NCBI GenBank assembly: GCA_050949905.1
Contig: JBMNGP010000019.1
Coordinates: forward strand, 1 to 64,000
Reading direction: 5' to 3'
From: DUML01 sp050949905
GTDB taxonomy: Bacteria > Bacillota > Desulfitobacteriia > Desulfitobacteriales > Syntrophobotulaceae
Length of the DNA stretch: 64,000 nucleotides
The position numbers and the translations under genes were made by a program. The notes beneath the pieces are model-generated. The model did no database searches and had not been told where the DNA came from. It worked only from the letters and a program-made list of their open reading frames with translations. Position 1 is the first letter of the stretch. Each line of letters starts with the position of its first letter. This document shows positions 63,177 through 64,000 of the stretch, in pieces.

Positions 63177-63250
63177 ATAAAGATATACAAGAAAAATTAC
63201 CAAGCAGAAAAACAAATTTGCGAAAGATTATTGACAGTACCATTTTTCAA

Positions 63251-63440
63251 TTAAGTTTTTGGAAGATCTCAGCAGTTCTAATAAATTCACCTAAAAAAAG
63301 AAGCTATTTTTTATATAATAGCATTCTTTAATTAGATCTTTTATAATACTGATGCGCATTATTATAATCTAAAGCTAATCCAAAGCTAATCTAAAACTAA
63401 TCTAAAGCGTCTAGGTTAGACACCGGAAAACAAGCCTGTC
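63251..63440. other. Non-coding spacer with four 11-bp tandem repeats
   Basis: At 63365-63408, four head-to-tail units of TAATCTAAAGC occur (units two and three each differ by one base). The rest is AT-rich. I see no gene. Confidence 0.7.
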
Positions 63441-64000
63441 TTATTGGATATTAAGCAGCCTGATAGCTTCATTGGCAAACCAACGAATATTATAAGTAAT
63501 AACCGCTACCTCGTTTAAGGCATGCATATAAAAGAGAGTAGATGGATTCTTATCCTGCCATTCGTTAAAAATCCTATTGAGCTTGCTCCAAACCCGGGGT
63601 TCGGGATAAATAACAGCTTCTTCCCCCCGGATTTTTTTCTGCAGCTCCTGGTTATAGGAAGTGGCATTAAAAACCACGTTAAACAGCATCTCAAAAATAC
63701 GATTGAATTCACAGCTAATGCTGGGGTCATTGGCTTCCTCCCGGCGTATTCTCCTCTCCTCCGCTAAGGTCAGCAAATCTTCAGCTCTTTGCCACAACCC
63801 CCGGTTATAAGTGAGGTACTCCTTATATAACCGTTCTTCCACGGATTTAATCCCGGAGCTTTTGCTCCCTACATTGAAATTCCACTCATCGCGGTAAAGG
63901 TCAAAAAGATTCTCCGCTTCCTCGTAGAGATGAATAAAATCTTTATTAGCTTTCTCTCTTTCCTCCGCTTCCGGGATATTTAGATGGAGGTAGCGGTTTA
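63441..64000 (-). CDS. Unrecognised protein, C-terminal part only
   Basis: The frame is open from the right window edge to a stop at 63441, about 186 residues, so the true start is outside the window; the in-frame GTG at 63842 is probably internal. The sequence is charged and predicted largely helical (EAEEREKANKDFIHLYEEAE, YKEYLTYNRGLWQRAEDLL). I find no domain I can name. A helical hypothetical protein is all that can be said. Confidence 0.6.
   Translation of the reverse strand, partial: NRYLHLNIPEAEEREKANKDFIHLYEEAENLFDLYRDEWNFNVGSKSSGIKSVEERLYKEYLTYNRGLWQRAEDLLTLAEERRIRREEANDPSISCEFNRIFEMLFNVVFNATSYNQELQKKIRGEEAVIYPEPRVWSKLNRIFNEWQDKNPSTLFYMHALNEVAVITYNIRWFANEAIRLLNIQ

Larger units (their letters stand above)
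61812..63250 (+). mobile_element. IS256-family insertion sequence, right copy, inactive
   Basis: Bases 61812-62839 match the left copy (1-1029) in inverted orientation, apart from a net one-base deletion. The left end GATAAGGTATC is clear. The right end is uncertain: AATTTGCGAAA at 63221-63231 mirrors TTTCGCAAATT of the left end, so the element probably ends near 63245-63250, but no matching GATAA tip is seen. A 46-bp palindrome lies between the transposase and that point. Confidence 0.75.

Overview
The window looks like a chromosomal segment of a low-to-mid GC Gram-positive anaerobe, most likely in the Clostridia (Peptococcaceae-like). The reasons are the Firmicutes order of the rpl/rpo/str/S10/spc/alpha gene clusters, the L7Ae-like gene between rpoC and rpsL, zinc-type S14, strong GGAGG ribosome binding sites, and an EF-Tu with a four-cysteine insertion. 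I cannot name a species. Apart from three transposase genes read left to right (one of them broken), every recognisable gene is on the minus strand, so transcription of the core runs right to left.

Positions 1-1029 hold one end of an IS256-family element. Positions 1218-14349 carry a complete six-gene type 1 BREX phage-defence operon, brxA-brxB-brxC-pglX-pglZ-brxL, with a strong -10 upstream and a terminator downstream. Positions 14561-21244 are a pile-up of mobile DNA: an IS4-family element, the remains of a Tn7-like tnsA-tnsB pair, an IS21-family element that split tnsA (GATT target duplication), and a 456-bp segment bounded by matching inverted Tn7-type ends. That segment ends 4 bp from the rpsI stop codon. 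The best reading is a decayed Tn7-like island that used the 3' end of rpsI as its attachment site. BREX was probably its cargo, but that part is inference.

Positions 21249-54659 are a nearly unbroken informational supercluster, read right to left: rpmG, secE, nusG, rplK, rplA, rplJ, rplL, rpoB, rpoC, L7Ae-like, rpsL, rpsG, fusA, tuf, the S10 and spc clusters, secY, adk, map, infA, rpmJ, rpsM, rpsK, rpsD, rpoA, rplQ, truA, rplM, rpsI. I found four convincing sigma-A promoters with exact 17-bp spacers (before rplM, the L7Ae-like gene, rpoB and rplJ), one with an 18-bp spacer before rpmG, and an L10 leader. rpmD (L30) and the ECF transporter genes that often sit beside truA are absent from their usual places.

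Positions 54817-61670 hold a putP-type sodium/solute symporter, a radical-SAM gene fragment and a complete branched-chain amino-acid ABC transporter (livK-livH-livM-livG-livF). A second IS256 copy follows at 61812, inverted relative to the first and with a one-base frameshift in its transposase. The window ends inside an unrecognised gene. The two inverted IS256 copies flank about 60 kb that includes the whole core cluster.
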